This document shows, one piece after another, positions 17,337 to 25,947 of a stretch of 64,000 bases of DNA. A program made the position numbers and the translations under genes. A model generated the notes under the pieces. The model did not search any database and had not been told where the DNA came from. It saw only the letters and a program-made list of their open reading frames with translations. The DNA is from JAWKTT01 sp041398965 (GTDB lineage Bacteria; Planctomycetota; Planctomycetia; Planctomycetales; Planctomycetaceae). The stretch lies in NCBI GenBank assembly GCA_041398965.1, contig JAWKTT010000003.1:124001-188000 (forward strand). Direction: 5' to 3'. The stretch's first letter is position 1. Every line of letters begins with the position of its first letter.

Positions 17337-17795
17337 TCACATCTGAACGTGACACAGTCGACAGATTCCCGTGCCCCAATCTACGGCAGTATCATGTGGA
17401 TCGCCACATACCGGACAATGTGTTGGATCACCATCATCTGCGTCGTGAAAGTACCAGAATCGGGTCGGGATACGAATCGACAATGCGATTGCCAAATCCT
17501 TGGCTTGCTGGTTGACCTGCCCTTGCGGATCAAGAAGTTTCTGTTTCGCGTACCCTACGTATTAGCCGGAGTCGAGCCACAGTCGATAGAGCGCGCTTGC
17601 AACCGAATGCCATCCAGCGATGGATTCGACTTCGTCGTCTGTCAACTCCAGACGTTCCGGGTCGATCTCGCGACGGCAAGACGCACAATGGATCGGTTTG
17701 TCACTCAGCAGGTCAATGAGCAGCAATTCTCTCACTGCTGTGCATTGACACGCCTCAATTGCCGTCCACGGTCGTAGCTTGTCATACGTGGTCAT
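17337..17795 (-). pseudogene. Zinc-ribbon protein (DUF2310-like) interrupted by an in-frame TAA
   Basis: From ATG 17795 the frame reads 77 codons (MTTYDKLRPWTAIEA...LYRLWLDSG), hits TAA at 17562-17564, then continues in the same frame with YVGYAKQKLLDPQGQVNQ and a C-terminal zinc ribbon (CPVCG ... CRLC) to TGA at 17337. An N-terminal half-ribbon IHCASCRREI is also present. The two parts fit a single zinc-ribbon protein resembling DUF2310-type proteins, with the TAA where a sense codon is expected. It is either a recent nonsense mutation, a read-through gene or a sequence error. The family assignment is from pattern memory. Confidence 0.65.
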
Positions 17796-17907
17796 AGCTT
17801 GAGTCTTAAGTAACAGAACGCCCTGCATCACGGGACCGCCGCCAGCGACGTGGATTTCAGAAGACGCACCCGACCGCCGCTCCCGTGCATGTGATGGTTC
17901 GGCCAGT

Positions 17908-18462
17908 TTAGGGGACGATGTCCGCTTCGGTGAAGCTGGAATCCACCTTCCCGTCTAATTCCGCGAACAGCCAACGAAGCGGTTCGCGACTCTTGCCCTC
18001 GGTGCAACCATCAATAATGTTGAACCCAAGGAACAGGTTCCAATCCGTAATGTTGCCAATCAGCGTGTCCATTCGTTGTTGATTGTATTTTCCTTTTGAT
18101 TCGACCTGACGCCACAAGGCAAAGGGTTCATCGTGATATTGCACCATTGCCAACAAGTCGTCGTCGGGGCAAAACTCGGCGAGAAAACTCCGCGCCAATG
18201 AAGCGTGACTTGCCGGATCAGTAATTGGGACACCCGGTTTTGATTCCCCCTTGAACGAGTCATGCGTGTGAATCAGCAGCATGAGTTTCCAGCGATCCGT
18301 GTCGCTCAGCTTGTCCGCAAGCTTCTCAAGGTTTGGTTCAATTTCCGCGATGTGGGCGCGAACGGTACCTTCAGGGTGACCGGGGCGTGATTCACCCCAG
18401 TCGAGGTTTCGTTGGTATCGCTCGTCGGCAATCACGGCCTGAAATGCGGCTTCGTAGTCCAT
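17908..18462 (-). CDS. HD-type hydrolase-like protein
   Basis: A 184-residue protein with HPEGTVRAHIAEIEPNLEKL, then LLIHTHDSFKGE (an H-D pair), HASLARSFLAEF and AMVQYHDEPFALW, in the spacing typical of HD-domain metal-dependent phosphohydrolases (H...HD...H...HD). The C-terminal IGNITDWNLFLGFNIID may close the domain. Similar proteins act on nucleotides or phosphate monoesters, but the substrate is unknown. It lies 112 bases from the interrupted zinc-ribbon gene, in the accessory stretch bounded by 39-bp repeats. Confidence 0.65.
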   Translation of the reverse strand: MDYEAAFQAVIADERYQRNLDWGESRPGHPEGTVRAHIAEIEPNLEKLADKLSDTDRWKLMLLIHTHDSFKGESKPGVPITDPASHASLARSFLAEFCPDDDLLAMVQYHDEPFALWRQVESKGKYNQQRMDTLIGNITDWNLFLGFNIIDGCTEGKSREPLRWLFAELDGKVDSSFTEADIVP

Positions 18463-18918
18463 CTTGTGTACGCTCGTATCAGTACTGGCCGAACTTAAGC
18501 TGGCGGAACTTGAATTCTACGGAAGAAACTCTGTGTAACCCGTTTACGGCAAATTGTCAAGGATTTCTGAATAACCACAGCGGTTGTTTCGGGCTGTGTA
18601 TCTGAAGGGTATTGGGCCAGGGTGGTTACAGAGATTTCAGCGGCCTGGGGAGGTCGGATTACTTAGGTATCGTTAAGCTGGCTGGACTTCATGCGAGAGA
18701 AACGTCGGGTTCTGTGGTACGGCGGGGTGGCAGTGTCGATAGGATTCGATGCCGGTAGCCAATATTCCCCAACACCCGATAAAGTACACTCCTGGACACG
18801 CTGGTCCGCGTGATTTGAAAGGACACAACCTCAAATCACACCGGCATTTTCACAACTCGCAACCGTGGCGCTCATAAGCAGTCAATAAACCTTTTTCTCC
18901 TACTTCCCCTTCTCTCTC
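18463..18918. other. Non-coding region holding the second 39-bp repeat copy
   Basis: About 456 bases with no supported gene. It contains the repeat at 18721-18759 and an AT-richer stretch before the ankyrin-SUFU gene end. Confidence 0.45.
18721..18759 (+). repeat. 39-bp direct repeat, copy B
   Basis: Matches 16943-16981 in the same orientation around the shared core GTCGATAGGATTCGAT, with about six differences. Confidence 0.65.
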
Positions 18919-20127
18919 CTATGCGAAGCTTGGTCGTTTTGGGTCATAGACCATAGGCACTCTGTTCGACACAAACTGCTCCAGGAACTGTATTGTGCCA
19001 TGTTGTTGCTCATAATCTCGTTCAGCGGTAAAGAGTGGAACGACGGTCCAGAAGTGAACAATACGACCGTCATTTAACTCCACAGGCGGGCTAAGATTCG
19101 CAAAGTCCGGCACCAGAAGTGAGCACGTCTGTTGGATATTTGGCCCCAATGGTTCCGGTGGATCGCCATTCGAGACAATGGTGGACGGCAAACCCAGCCA
19201 GGTCTCATTCAAATGCGGCGCATAGGCGAGCTTTCGCAATAACATCGCGGGCCAGTTCCACGTCGGCTCTGAGATTGTATCAGATGAATACTTCCATTCC
19301 GGAGGAAGGTGCATCACGAGTTCTGCGTATTGCCAATCCTCTTGTCCGACTGGCACCGTCATCGCCCGGTCGCTCATTCCGGTCGTAAACAATACCAGGT
19401 AGGGGTGCTCTTCATTTGGTTGAATCACATGGATTGCCACCGACATCCCGTCGATAACCGGGACCAGTTCCTGCAGGGCCTCTTCGTCAACTTCGCCAAA
19501 CCGAAACATCATGTAGGTGGTGAGTTCGTCAGCGACTGTCGGCGGCTGCAACATCTGTTCTGGAGGTGGCTCCCAGATCGGTATGTCGACCCCTTCGACG
19601 GGCATCCGACACCCGTAAGATTCCAGTTGCGAAATGATCTCATCGCGGTGAAACTCCTTAGCCCATGCGTAGGCATTCTCGAGCTGACCGTAAAATGTGC
19701 GGTAGGTCAAGTGTGGATCGAGACCTGCCTCAATCAGCCACTCCACTACATGCGAATGTCCATGTTTAATAGCGTGAAAGATTGGATTGTGGAGTAGCGG
19801 CCCGGTCACATCAAACGTGCCTCCACTTTCGCGAAGCAGTTTGGCCATCTCCAGAGAGCCTATCGATACAGCACGCACCATTGGAGTTTTTTTGTATCTC
19901 AGCCCAGCGTAAAAATTTACGTCAGCGCCAAGCGATATGAGGTGACGTGCCATCTCGACTTGGTTTGCGTCGGCACACCAATGAAGGTAACTCCCATAGA
20001 AGTTATCACCATACTCATTGGGTGCCTCAGTTGCAGTGGCATCTTCTTGCGCCACAAGCTGTACAAACTCTGAAAAATGCCCCTCTTCAATTGCCGTGAG
20101 AATATCGCGCCGCGGAAACTCTGTCAC
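18919..20127 (-). CDS. Ankyrin repeat - suppressor-of-fused (SUFU) domain protein
   Basis: A 402-residue protein from GTG 20127. Residues about 35-165 hold ankyrin repeats (YLHWCADANQVEMARHLIS, LGADVNF, NPIFHAIKHGHSHVVEWLI, EAGLDPH). The C-terminal half (about 200-400) matches the bacterial SUFU pattern: LVLFTTGMSDRAMTVP, AELVMHLPPEWKYS, NWPAMLLRKLAYAPH, ETWLGLPSTI, LLVPDF and FWTVVPLFTAERDYE. In bacteria SUFU and ankyrin domains are found in immunity proteins of polymorphic toxin systems. No cognate toxin lies beside it, so it may be an orphan immunity gene. Function is inferred. Confidence 0.85.
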   Translation of the reverse strand: MTEFPRRDILTAIEEGHFSEFVQLVAQEDATATEAPNEYGDNFYGSYLHWCADANQVEMARHLISLGADVNFYAGLRYKKTPMVRAVSIGSLEMAKLLRESGGTFDVTGPLLHNPIFHAIKHGHSHVVEWLIEAGLDPHLTYRTFYGQLENAYAWAKEFHRDEIISQLESYGCRMPVEGVDIPIWEPPPEQMLQPPTVADELTTYMMFRFGEVDEEALQELVPVIDGMSVAIHVIQPNEEHPYLVLFTTGMSDRAMTVPVGQEDWQYAELVMHLPPEWKYSSDTISEPTWNWPAMLLRKLAYAPHLNETWLGLPSTIVSNGDPPEPLGPNIQQTCSLLVPDFANLSPPVELNDGRIVHFWTVVPLFTAERDYEQQHGTIQFLEQFVSNRVPMVYDPKRPSFA

Positions 20128-20620
20128 TGTGGTGTCCCCTTGCTAGTGTTCACGGACTCTTCCCCCAATTCCTTGAGAAAGGTTATGTAGGTCAGGATCC
20201 TGCTTTGCTTTCTCTGGGGATTGTTGATGGAAATCGGGATTTTATGCAAGGTGAGGGACTGTGTTTCACTTTACGACTCCCGATTGCTTGTTGAACACAA
20301 AGTGTCAAAATCGATGAGTCGAACGATCGGTTGCGACCATATCTCCGCAACAACAGAGCGACGAAACGCCCAGACACAGGAAGTCCGGCAGGAGACTGAC
20401 CTTCAACTACTGAACTCGATCAGTCCTTCCTGCCCCTAACAGCTTGTTGAGACACGTGGGGCAGGATTTCCAGTCGGACATGGTGCCGTTTGATGTCTCC
20501 GACAAGAAGCGTGCGAGTTGCTCTTGTCAGATTGGAAAATCTGACCCACGGTCGTTTCTTAACGGGCTGCCAGGCTGCAAATTGTGGATGAACTTCAGCC
20601 GGGGACTGGGTTCGAGGGTC
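20128..20620. other. Repeat-bearing non-coding region
   Basis: About 490 bases without a supported gene. It holds an imperfect inverted pair GGCAGGAGACTGA / TCAGTCCTTCCTGCC (about 20385-20435) and copy B of the 102-bp repeat. Confidence 0.5.
20467..20569. repeat. 102-bp dispersed repeat, copy B
   Basis: Aligns gap-free with 14299-14400. Its internal hairpin is perfect: an 8-bp stem GTCAGATT/AATCTGAC with a GGAA (GNRA-type) loop at 20525-20544. It ends in CGGGCTG like copy A and again lies next to an imperfect CAGGAG-type inverted pair. Confidence 0.75.
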
Positions 20621-22036
20621 TCATGTCAGGATTTCGCGGATCACGTGGCCGTGTACGTCGGTAAGGCGACGGTCGATCCCGTTATGGTAAAAGGTCAGAC
20701 GGGTGTGATCGATCCCCAGCAGGTGCAGTGCGGTTGCGTGGAGATCATAGCTGTAGGATGGGGATTCGATGGCTTTGAAGCCGAGTGCATCGGTCGCTCC
20801 GTAACCGATTCCTCCGCGAATACCTCCGCCAGCGAGCCATGCGGTGAATGCTCCTGCATTGTGGTCGCGGCCTTTCCCCTCGCTCCCCTGAGCACCGGGC
20901 TGACGACCGAATTCTGTGGTGCAGATCACGAGTGTGTCGTCGAGCATTCCCTGCCTCTTCAAGTCTTGAAGGAGTGCGGACGCTCCGGTATCCAACACGG
21001 CACCCCAATATCCGTGATCACGCACCAAATCTTCGTGGCTGTCCCAGTTGGGGCGTATCTTCTTGGCCGTCGTGTTCTCGGCACCGCAATAGATCTGCAC
21101 AAACCGCACGCCGCGCTGGGCTAATCGGCGAGCCAACAGACATTGTCGACCAAACGGACCGATTTCGGGGTGATCGATCTCGTAGAGATGTTGTGTTTCG
21201 ACAGTCTCGTTACTCAGGTCGGTGACTTCGGGAGCGCTCAGTTGCAATCGGGCGGCCATCTCGTAGGCCTTGATGCGGGCGTCGAGTTCGCTGTTGTCGA
21301 TGCGAGGTTCGAGGTGAATGCGATTCAATTGATCAAGAAACGCAAGCCCCTCACGATCCGCGTCAGGAGTCGCTGTTGTGAAGTCTCGTGGAGGGAACAG
21401 GTCGGCGATCGGTTGAGTTGGATTCGACGTATCAAGCATTGTCGCCTGATGTTCCGCAGGGAGGAATCCGGCACCCCAGTTGATGATTCCTCCCGGCGGC
21501 AATCCACGCGGATCGGGGAGCACAACAAAGGCGGGCAGGTCATCGGCTTCACTGCCGAGTCCATAGGTCACCCACGCCCCCATGCTCGGAAAACCGGGCA
21601 ACGTGAATCCTGTGTTCATCATGAAACAGGCGGGACCATGCAGCGCGGTCTTGCTGTGCATTGAATAGATGAACGCGATGTCGTCCACGCACGTCGCGAG
21701 CTTAGGAAACAGGTCGCTGACCCAAAGCCCCGATTCGCCATGCTGTCGAAACTTCCAGTGGCTGCCCTGGCAATTGCCTGGCTTCGACGCAAAGAATTGC
21801 AGTGTGCCCTCGGGGTCAAATGGCTTCCCTGTTCGTTTTTCCAGTTCCGGTTTGTAGTCAAACGTGTCAACGTGGCTCATGCCACCAGGGCAGAAGATTT
21901 GAATCACACGCTTTGCCTTCGGCGCATGATGTGACTCCGCTCGCCCTTCGCCAGCCAACATTGCCGACAGCGCAAGCCCACCGAGTCCACCGCCAGCTGA
22001 CTGAAGAAACTCTCGTCTTGACTGATTCACTGTCAT
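20621..22036 (-). CDS. DUF1501 exported protein (sulfatase/phosphatase-like fold)
   Basis: About 471 residues from ATG 22036. The N-terminus SRREFLQSAGGGLGGLALSA is a Tat-type signal (R-R-x-F-L). The body has FCPGGMSHVDTFDYKPEL, WGAGFLPAEHQ, ARRLAQRGVRFVQIYCG, DDTLVICTTEFGR and GRDHN, the pattern of planctomycete DUF1501 proteins, which have an alkaline-phosphatase-like core. The biochemical role is unknown. It starts 8 bases after the stop of the cytochrome/DUF1549/DUF1553 gene, a conserved pairing in this phylum that implies one transcript. Confidence 0.93.
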   Translation of the reverse strand: MTVNQSRREFLQSAGGGLGGLALSAMLAGEGRAESHHAPKAKRVIQIFCPGGMSHVDTFDYKPELEKRTGKPFDPEGTLQFFASKPGNCQGSHWKFRQHGESGLWVSDLFPKLATCVDDIAFIYSMHSKTALHGPACFMMNTGFTLPGFPSMGAWVTYGLGSEADDLPAFVVLPDPRGLPPGGIINWGAGFLPAEHQATMLDTSNPTQPIADLFPPRDFTTATPDADREGLAFLDQLNRIHLEPRIDNSELDARIKAYEMAARLQLSAPEVTDLSNETVETQHLYEIDHPEIGPFGRQCLLARRLAQRGVRFVQIYCGAENTTAKKIRPNWDSHEDLVRDHGYWGAVLDTGASALLQDLKRQGMLDDTLVICTTEFGRQPGAQGSEGKGRDHNAGAFTAWLAGGGIRGGIGYGATDALGFKAIESPSYSYDLHATALHLLGIDHTRLTFYHNGIDRRLTDVHGHVIREILT

Positions 22037-22044
22037 GTCAGGTC

Positions 22045-25000
22045 TCAATCCACATAAACAAATTCATTCGAGTTAAGTAGTGATCGACAGAGTCCAAACA
22101 AGCCTTGCTTTTCCACGAAGTCCGTCGCAAGTCTTAGTTCTTTTTCTGATGGCTGCCGACCAAAAGCTAACTCGAAGGCTCGGGTGACTTGCTCTCGCTG
22201 GAGCAGTCCCACGTCCTTCTGGATCCGTTCGGCAAAGTACCCCGCCTGCCGGAGCATGAAGTCGTTGTTATAAAGAGCCAGCGATTGGAGTGGCGTGGTT
22301 GTCGTCAATCGGCTGGGGGTCAGGTTCGCCGGATCAGGGCAGTCGAGCGTCGTGAGGAATCGGTTTGGGGTGGTGCGGACTTTGTAACGATAGATGCTAC
22401 GTCGCCACAGTTCCGGTTTGTCCGCGGTGATGTTGGTGTAGATCGGGGCGTAGGCTTCCTGATAGAGAAAGTCCTCGAATCCCGGTCCGCCACGCTCGAG
22501 GTTCAGTTTGCCGCTGACGAACAGCACGGCGTCTCGAATGGATTCTGCGTCGATTCGTCGGGGGTTCTGTCGCCAAAGCAACCGGTTGTCGGCGTCGATC
22601 TGTCGGGCAGAATCTGCGCCCGCGATGTCGCTGACCCCACTCGACTGGCGATAGGTCTCGCTCTTCAAAATCAAGCGATGCATTGCCTTGAGAGACCCGT
22701 TGTGTCGATCGAGTTCCTGTGCCAACCAGTCCAGCAATTCCGGATGCGATGGTTGACCGCCACCATATCCAAAATCGCTTGGCGTATCGACGAGTCCTTT
22801 GCCAAAGTGCCAGTGCCACAAACGATTCACGATCACGCGGCGCGTCAGTGGATTGTCCGGATGAGTGATCCAGTGAGCGAGTGCGGCTCGCCGCTGACCT
22901 TCGCTCGATTCCTGCGTCCCCAAGTTTGGACTTAACATAGCAAGTGCCCCGAGTGCCGCAGGTTCAAGTGTCTCGCCAATCGGCGACTCGGGATCACCTC
23001 GTGTCAACAACCGAACGTCCGGTACGGTGGACTCAGCAACGACGCCATAGAACTTTGGTGGGGGGCCGAGGGATTCGAGCTTCGCGTTGATCTCCATCCG
23101 CTGTGAGCGAAGTTCTGTCAGTCGCTGACGATCGTCGACGGAGAGTTTCGCCGGTACAGAGTGCTTCACCACAGGATCGCCAAAGCCGATTTGATCCATG
23201 CTGAAACCATTTCCACCATCGGTGGCGACCAGTGTCACGAAACGTGACGATGGAGGTAACTCGATCTCAACGTTTTGCAATCCGTGCTCGCGTTTGAGTT
23301 TTGGAAAGTGTGCAACCTGTTTTCCGTCAACAAACACCCATGCGTCTGCGTGGTATCCTCCGACAGCACCGAAGTAACCGAGCTTTGCGGTCAATCGAAG
23401 TGAGTCTTGAGGGTTAGCGACTTGCTCCGTGAGTACGTTTCGTATCGCGGCGACGTCAAAAGTGATACCCGCATTGGCGTGCAATCCCAACAGGCTGTGC
23501 CCCTCTTTGGTGAAGTCAATACCCCCCAATTCCGGTGAATGCTGGCTGGCAACCGGACCGTTACGGATCATGTCCCACGCGTCGCCGGATGTCTTCGGCA
23601 GACCGGTGATCGTGATTCCTGTTGAGCTGACTGGAATCTCAGCCTTGCCGTCTTCGCCATCTGGAATAAACACGCCGTCGATAAACTCGAAATCTGACGG
23701 CGAAAATCGATTCGTCTCGACATTGCTGAGCTTGCCAAAGTTTTCGGTTTGAACTTTCCCGTCGCGTGGATCAATAGCACTACGAATCTTGCCTGTCCCC
23801 AGTCCGTTACCGCCGCCTACGATGTCCGCAAGATTTCGGCCTTCGCCTTCCAGCCGACCGATCTCCGCGTCGATCCTGTTTCGCTGATTGGTCAATGACT
23901 CCTTTTCCGCTTCGAAGTGTTTCATCGCAGCGTGACTGACCAGGCGATCGTCACGCCGGACACCTGCGAACACAGCTTGAAGCTGGTAATACTCCTGCTG
24001 TGAAATCGGGTCGAGCTTATGATCGTGACAACGGGCGCAATTGATGGTCATCGCCATCGTAGACGTCATCACTTGAGTGACCATGTCGTCCAGATCGAGC
24101 ATTCTCGCAGCGCGGCGGAGTTCGGGACTTTTCGTCTCCACTTGTCCGACAAAATCCCAGGGCCCGGCGGCGAGGAATCCGGTCGCGATCACCGCTTGTT
24201 CGTCATCCGGCCAGAGGACATCACCCGCGATCTGCTCTTCGAGGAATCGATCGTAAGGCTTGTCTTCATTGAGCGACCGAACGACATAGTCTCGGTATCG
24301 CCACGCGTTGTCTCGCCGCTTGTCGCGTTCGAATCCATGTGTGTCGGCATAGTGCGCGATGTCCAGCCAGTGCTGTGCAAATCGTTCGCCATACAGCGGC
24401 GACTCCAGCATGCGATCAACGAGATTGTCGTAAGCGCGAGGATCGGGGTCGTTCACAAACGCATCCACGGCTTCCGGCGTTGGCGGCAATCCATGCAAAT
24501 CAAAGGAGAGACGCCGAATCAATGTTCGACGGTCGGCCTGTGGGCTGAGTGTGAGACTGTGTTGACTGAGTCTTTCACGAATCAAAGTATCTATTGTCAG
24601 TGCCCCCTTTTGCTCCGTAACAGGGGGATCCACATTCGCAGCTTTCGCGGAGCGAAAGCCGACACTCAACGGTTGCAGCGACCACCACGATTCATCGGCC
24701 TTCGCCTTCTCTTTAAGCACGATTCCGTCGGGCCACTTCGCTCCCTGCTCAATCCATTGACGCAGCAGGGCCACTTCAGCGTTTGACAGTGGCTTCGCCT
24801 CCTTAGGCATCACTGGCGGTTTGCCATCCTGGGATGTCACCAGTTCAATCAGATGGCTCCCATCCGCATTGCCAGCGACGACATATTCGTTCGACTTCAA
24901 ATCATCGAGCGTTGCAAGCGACACGTCCCCTTTGCGGTTCCCGGGTGTATGGCATCGCACGCAATGCTGCTCGATGATTGGCGCAATCTGCATCGCAAAA

Positions 25001-25125
25001 TCAATGGACTCATCGGACGCCATCACAGAGCAACGCAGAGTCATGAGCCAGACACAGGTCCAAGAAATGACCACAACCATTCGCGTGGGATGGCCCTCCA
25101 GGAACTGCGAGAACGAATGCGACAT
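22045..25125 (-). CDS. Planctomycete cytochrome c - DUF1549 - DUF1553 exported protein
   Basis: About 1026 residues from ATG 25125 (the frame extends to 25365; 25125 gives a leader with hydrophobic MVVVISWTCVWLM). A PSCyt1-type heme motif CVRCH is followed by DUF1549 with CARCHDHKLDP, an internal NPCBM-like carbohydrate-binding stretch (LLGLHANAGITFDV ... ADAWVFVDG) and DUF1553 at the C-terminus (NPLTRRVIVNRLWHWHFG, DFGYGGGQPSHPELLDWLA). The linker between the heme and DUF1549 parts is encoded by palindromic repeats (24605-24664). A secreted or envelope redox and polymer-related role is often proposed; it is unproven. Confidence 0.92.
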   Translation of the reverse strand: MSHSFSQFLEGHPTRMVVVISWTCVWLMTLRCSVMASDESIDFAMQIAPIIEQHCVRCHTPGNRKGDVSLATLDDLKSNEYVVAGNADGSHLIELVTSQDGKPPVMPKEAKPLSNAEVALLRQWIEQGAKWPDGIVLKEKAKADESWWSLQPLSVGFRSAKAANVDPPVTEQKGALTIDTLIRERLSQHSLTLSPQADRRTLIRRLSFDLHGLPPTPEAVDAFVNDPDPRAYDNLVDRMLESPLYGERFAQHWLDIAHYADTHGFERDKRRDNAWRYRDYVVRSLNEDKPYDRFLEEQIAGDVLWPDDEQAVIATGFLAAGPWDFVGQVETKSPELRRAARMLDLDDMVTQVMTSTMAMTINCARCHDHKLDPISQQEYYQLQAVFAGVRRDDRLVSHAAMKHFEAEKESLTNQRNRIDAEIGRLEGEGRNLADIVGGGNGLGTGKIRSAIDPRDGKVQTENFGKLSNVETNRFSPSDFEFIDGVFIPDGEDGKAEIPVSSTGITITGLPKTSGDAWDMIRNGPVASQHSPELGGIDFTKEGHSLLGLHANAGITFDVAAIRNVLTEQVANPQDSLRLTAKLGYFGAVGGYHADAWVFVDGKQVAHFPKLKREHGLQNVEIELPPSSRFVTLVATDGGNGFSMDQIGFGDPVVKHSVPAKLSVDDRQRLTELRSQRMEINAKLESLGPPPKFYGVVAESTVPDVRLLTRGDPESPIGETLEPAALGALAMLSPNLGTQESSEGQRRAALAHWITHPDNPLTRRVIVNRLWHWHFGKGLVDTPSDFGYGGGQPSHPELLDWLAQELDRHNGSLKAMHRLILKSETYRQSSGVSDIAGADSARQIDADNRLLWRQNPRRIDAESIRDAVLFVSGKLNLERGGPGFEDFLYQEAYAPIYTNITADKPELWRRSIYRYKVRTTPNRFLTTLDCPDPANLTPSRLTTTTPLQSLALYNNDFMLRQAGYFAERIQKDVGLLQREQVTRAFELAFGRQPSEKELRLATDFVEKQGLFGLCRSLLNSNEFVYVD
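24605..24664. repeat. Palindromic repeats inside a coding sequence
   Basis: CTTTCGCGGAGCGAAAG at 24642-24658 is identical to the core of the 17102-17176 element, and an adjacent inverted pair CCCCCT/AGGGGG spans about 24605-24628. Both stay in frame and encode roughly GFRSAKAANVDPPVTEQKG. Confidence 0.7.
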
Positions 25126-25516
25126 TCGCTCGCCGTTGACGACGTTCTTCAGCAGCGAAGCGACCCGAGCCATGATGGGAAATCGTAGCATTTGGCAGTG
25201 TGACTCCCATGAATAACTGCGACGGACAGTACAGTTGTTGTCGGCCAACTGCGACTCGTCAAATCCGGCAGCAGAATGCAGGATGTCCAAAGTCCTGACG
25301 ACGCGACTGTCACAGCATCGAAATTCGATCAAGGCCAAATCGAGCCGATTGACCTCCGCTACCACTCAAACAGTTGGGTCTTCATTCCTCGTACAAAGAC
25401 GTTAGCCGATTCGGGGGGCATTCTTCAACTTGTGGAGACGGCATGACCCTCTCCCTTCCCGGACCGCACCCCATCGGTGTCAGTCGTTGACTTCGAATTT
25501 CCCACCTCTCGACGAC
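25126..25516. other. Region upstream of the cytochrome-family gene, no separate gene seen
   Basis: The cytochrome-gene frame stays open to 25365 but lacks signal or domain features there, so I treat it as upstream region. No other gene is supported. Confidence 0.4.
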
Positions 25517-25557
25517 AAAAAAACTCCCTGCCGCGGCTCAACGAGCGCAGCAGGGAG
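25517..25557 (-). terminator. Rho-independent terminator downstream of rpmE2
   Basis: Read on the minus strand, stem CTCCCTGC (25557-25550) pairs with GCAGGGAG (25531-25524) around an 18-base loop and is followed directly by seven T residues (25523-25517). It lies about 130 bases past the L31 stop codon and is the clearest intrinsic terminator in the window. Confidence 0.85.
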
Positions 25558-25683
25558 CGATGTGATTTGTGAGTGACTCTTCGCGTCAACTGTCGCAAAG
25601 GGGACCATCGAGAATCGTTGGAGCGAACCGCCTGCGCGAAGGGAAAGTCGATCAAAGTGTCCCGTGCAATCGGCCTCCGGCGA

Positions 25684-25947
25684 TTACAGCTCGCTGTTGA
25701 GCTTGCCCCACTTGTATTTCTTCTGGAACTTCTCGACGCGACCAGCAGAGTCGACGTACTTCATCTTCCCGGTATAAAACGGGTGCGAAGCCGAGCTGAT
25801 GTCAAGGGTAATCAGTGGATACTCGTTCCCATCTTCCCACTTGATCGTCTCTTTGGACTTGAGGGTCGAGCGGGTGAGGAACTTGAATTCAGCCCCGCGA
25901 TCGTAAAAGACGACAGGGTGATAATCGGGATGGATGCCGTCCTGCAT
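25684..25947 (-). CDS. rpmE2: 50S ribosomal protein L31, type B
   Basis: 87 residues starting MQDGIHPDYHPVVFYDRG, then FKFLTRSTLKSKETI, WEDGNEYPLI, ASHPFYTGKMK and AGRVEKFQKKY, which match type B L31. It has no cysteines, so it is the zinc-independent form. I start at ATG 25947, which fits the family length; ATG 25983 would add 12 residues. It is divergent from rpsR and has its own intrinsic terminator downstream. Confidence 0.95.
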   Translation of the reverse strand: MQDGIHPDYHPVVFYDRGAEFKFLTRSTLKSKETIKWEDGNEYPLITLDISSASHPFYTGKMKYVDSAGRVEKFQKKYKWGKLNSEL

